Assembly (NCBI GenBank): GCA_016713865.1
Contig: JADJOG010000047.1
Coordinates: forward strand, 124,001-188,000
Source: Flavobacteriales bacterium
GTDB lineage: Bacteria; Bacteroidota; Bacteroidia; Flavobacteriales_F; PHOS-HE28
DNA length: 64,000 nucleotides
Direction: 5' to 3'
Program-made: the position numbers and the translations under genes
Shown: piece after piece, positions 62,664 through 64,000 of the stretch
How positions within the stretch are numbered: position 1 is the stretch's first letter
Layout of the letters: each line of letters opens with the position of its first letter
The notes under the pieces: generated by a model
The model's input: the letters and a program-made list of their open reading frames with translations, nothing else
Told to the model about the DNA's origin: nothing
Databases searched by the model: none

Positions 62664-64000
62664 TGCGCACGGCTTGCATCCTCCTCGCATGCGCTTCAAC
62701 ACTGGCTCATGCGCAATTGCTCACCAACAATGGCGCATCCATCACTGTGCTGGGCAGCGCCCAGCTCACGGCGAAGGGTGAGGTGTTGATCAACGCAGGA
62801 GCGACAATCACCAACAGCGGCATCATCGACTTCAGCGGCGATTGGACCAACAACAGCGGCGGCGGTTGTTTTGGCAATAGCGAGGGCACAGTGATCATGA
62901 ACGGCACTGCGCAAATCATCGGCGGAAGCGCGCCCACGCAGTTCGACCACTTGCAGCTGCTGGGCACAAGCGTGCTGCTTGAACAGGATCAGCTCGTGGG
63001 CGGCGGCGCTTCAACATCGCGCACCGGCGTGCTCGCTTTGCACGATGCGCTCCTTCACCTGAACAGCCAGCGCCTCCACGTTCACCAACCCAGCGCCTTC
63101 GGCCATCACGCGAGATGCGGGCATGCTCATCAGCGAGACCGATGCGCTCGCAGGCTATGGACGTGTCGATTGGCGCATCGGCGCATCGGCGCCCGCCAAT
63201 TACGTGGTGCCCTTCGGCAATGCGGTCACCGGCCACTACCTGCCGCTCACCATGGCCATTGCGACCTCGGGCGCCGGCGCGAATGGCGCGTTGTCCTTCG
63301 CCACTTACCCCACCGATCCGTTGGCCTCGCCGAACAACCGTCCGCTGCCAACAGGTCTGCCTTCGCTCGTTGACATGGTGGGTTTCGAGAACGCGTCGAA
63401 TGTGCTTGATCGCTACTGGATCATCGAGCCGAGCGGTTACAGCACGGCACCTTCCGCAGCGCTCACCTTCACCTATCGCGACAGCGAATGGAACAGCGGC
63501 ACCAATACCATCAGCGAGGCATTGCTGCAGGCACAGCGCTTCAACGGAGCCACGTGGTCGCAGCCGCCGAACGGTGTGGCCAACACCACGCTGAACACCG
63601 TGACCACCATGCTCACGAATGAGCTCGCCTCCATCTGGGCCTTGGTGCAGAGCTTCACTCCGCTGCCCGTCGAACTGCTCGACTTCGATGCGAAGGCCGA
63701 AGGAAGGAAGGTGCGCTGCATGTGGATCACGGCATCGGAACTGAACAACGATTACTTCACGGTAGAGCGCAGCGCGGATGGAGAGGACTTCCACGACATC
63801 GGCGTGGTGCAGGGCGCGGGCACATACGGTGATGCAGCACTACGCGCTGTTGGATGAAGCGCCTTTGCCAGGGCTTGCCTACTACCGCTTGCGACAAACG
63901 GACTTCGATGGCGGACGTGGAGCGCATCGTAGCGGTGCTCATGCCCATCGGCGAGAAGCAGCGCCATTGGTGCTCTGGCCAAACCCGGCTACCGATGCGC
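62660..64000 (+). CDS. Secreted T9SS-type beta protein, 3' partial, two frameshifts
   Basis: ATG 62660 (or 62663) overlaps the stop of the repeat-protein gene. A signal peptide ('TACILLACASTLAHAQ') is followed by 'LTNNGASITVLGSAQLTAKGE' and 'GIIDFSGDWTNNSGGG', a right-handed beta-helix-like start common in Bacteroidota adhesins. The frame changes near 63081 (an extra base; then 'AGMLISETDALAGYGRVDWR') and near 63830 ('AGTYG' then 'MQHYALLDEAPLPGLAYYRLRQTDFDGG'). The end of the window reads 'PLVLWPNPATDA', the opening of a T9SS type A tail ('PNP'), so the gene is cut a few dozen codons before its end. 'PLPVELLDFDAKAEGRKVR' is typical of proteins with this tail. Confidence 0.75.

Noticed and set aside
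1..64000. tRNA, rRNA, insertion sequence or prophage genes
   Set aside because: No T-arm-like GGTTCGA..CC with matching acceptor stems was seen in the intergenic gaps, and no transposase, integrase or phage protein is recognisable.

Overview
The window looks like a chromosomal segment from a high-GC member of the Bacteroidota, most likely Flavobacteriales-like. Seen directly: sprA and gldH (gliding / type IX secretion), several proteins with T9SS-type C-terminal sorting domains, an alternative complex III operon joined to a caa3-type oxidase, YwqK/MORN-type and 'NTFxG' repeat surface proteins, and -7-like promoter elements of the Bacteroidota kind (TAnnTTTG / TAnnTTCG). No mobile element, tRNA, rRNA or CRISPR array was found.

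Layout. 1-9.5 kb: partial glycosyltransferase, secreted nuclease, orphan PhoR-like kinase, lipoprotein, a broken LuxE-like acyl-protein synthetase, tyrS, a 56-residue basic protein, diheme cytochrome c, GNAT, a YhhQ-type queuosine-precursor transporter and a MOSC protein. 9.5-9.9 kb: a gene-free stretch with two copies of a diverged ~110-base repeat. 9.9-13.7 kb: five-heme cytochrome with a T9SS tail, and a long YwqK/MORN repeat protein. 13.8-18.2 kb: rimP-nusA-infB. 18.3-30.6 kb: SPOR protein, then the respiratory operon actA-B-C-D-E-F-coxB-coxA, ended by a strong intrinsic terminator. 30.6-33.4 kb: beta-barrel-like protein, ruvB, queG, small protein. 33.5-39.9 kb: three thioredoxin-fold proteins (Omp28-like, TlpA-like, T9SS-secreted) plus a DUF6029-like barrel, another T9SS cargo protein and a sirtuin. 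40-56.7 kb: ruvA-sprA-gcvH-vanZ-tonB, ricT-gldH-PBP1A, deoC, and a membrane glycosyltransferase with a small partner. 56.7-64 kb: a hybrid kinase / LytTR regulator pair facing a 17-residue-repeat surface protein and a partial T9SS-type protein.

How it fits together. The respiratory block moves electrons from menaquinol through ActA-F to CoxB/CoxA. The envelope block supplies secretion (SprA, GldH), murein synthesis (PBP1A), energy transduction (TonB) and disulfide chemistry. QueG and the YhhQ-type transporter both belong to queuosine metabolism, although they lie apart.

Caution on sequence quality. At least eight reading-frame breaks and two in-frame TAG codons fall in genes that are normally intact (sprA x3, actA, ruvB, two surface proteins, a LuxE-like gene, an outer-membrane protein and a secreted thioredoxin). 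Several sit at mononucleotide runs, which points more to consensus errors in the contig than to gene decay. Two Cys-to-Gly changes in ActA heme motifs have to be read with the same caution.
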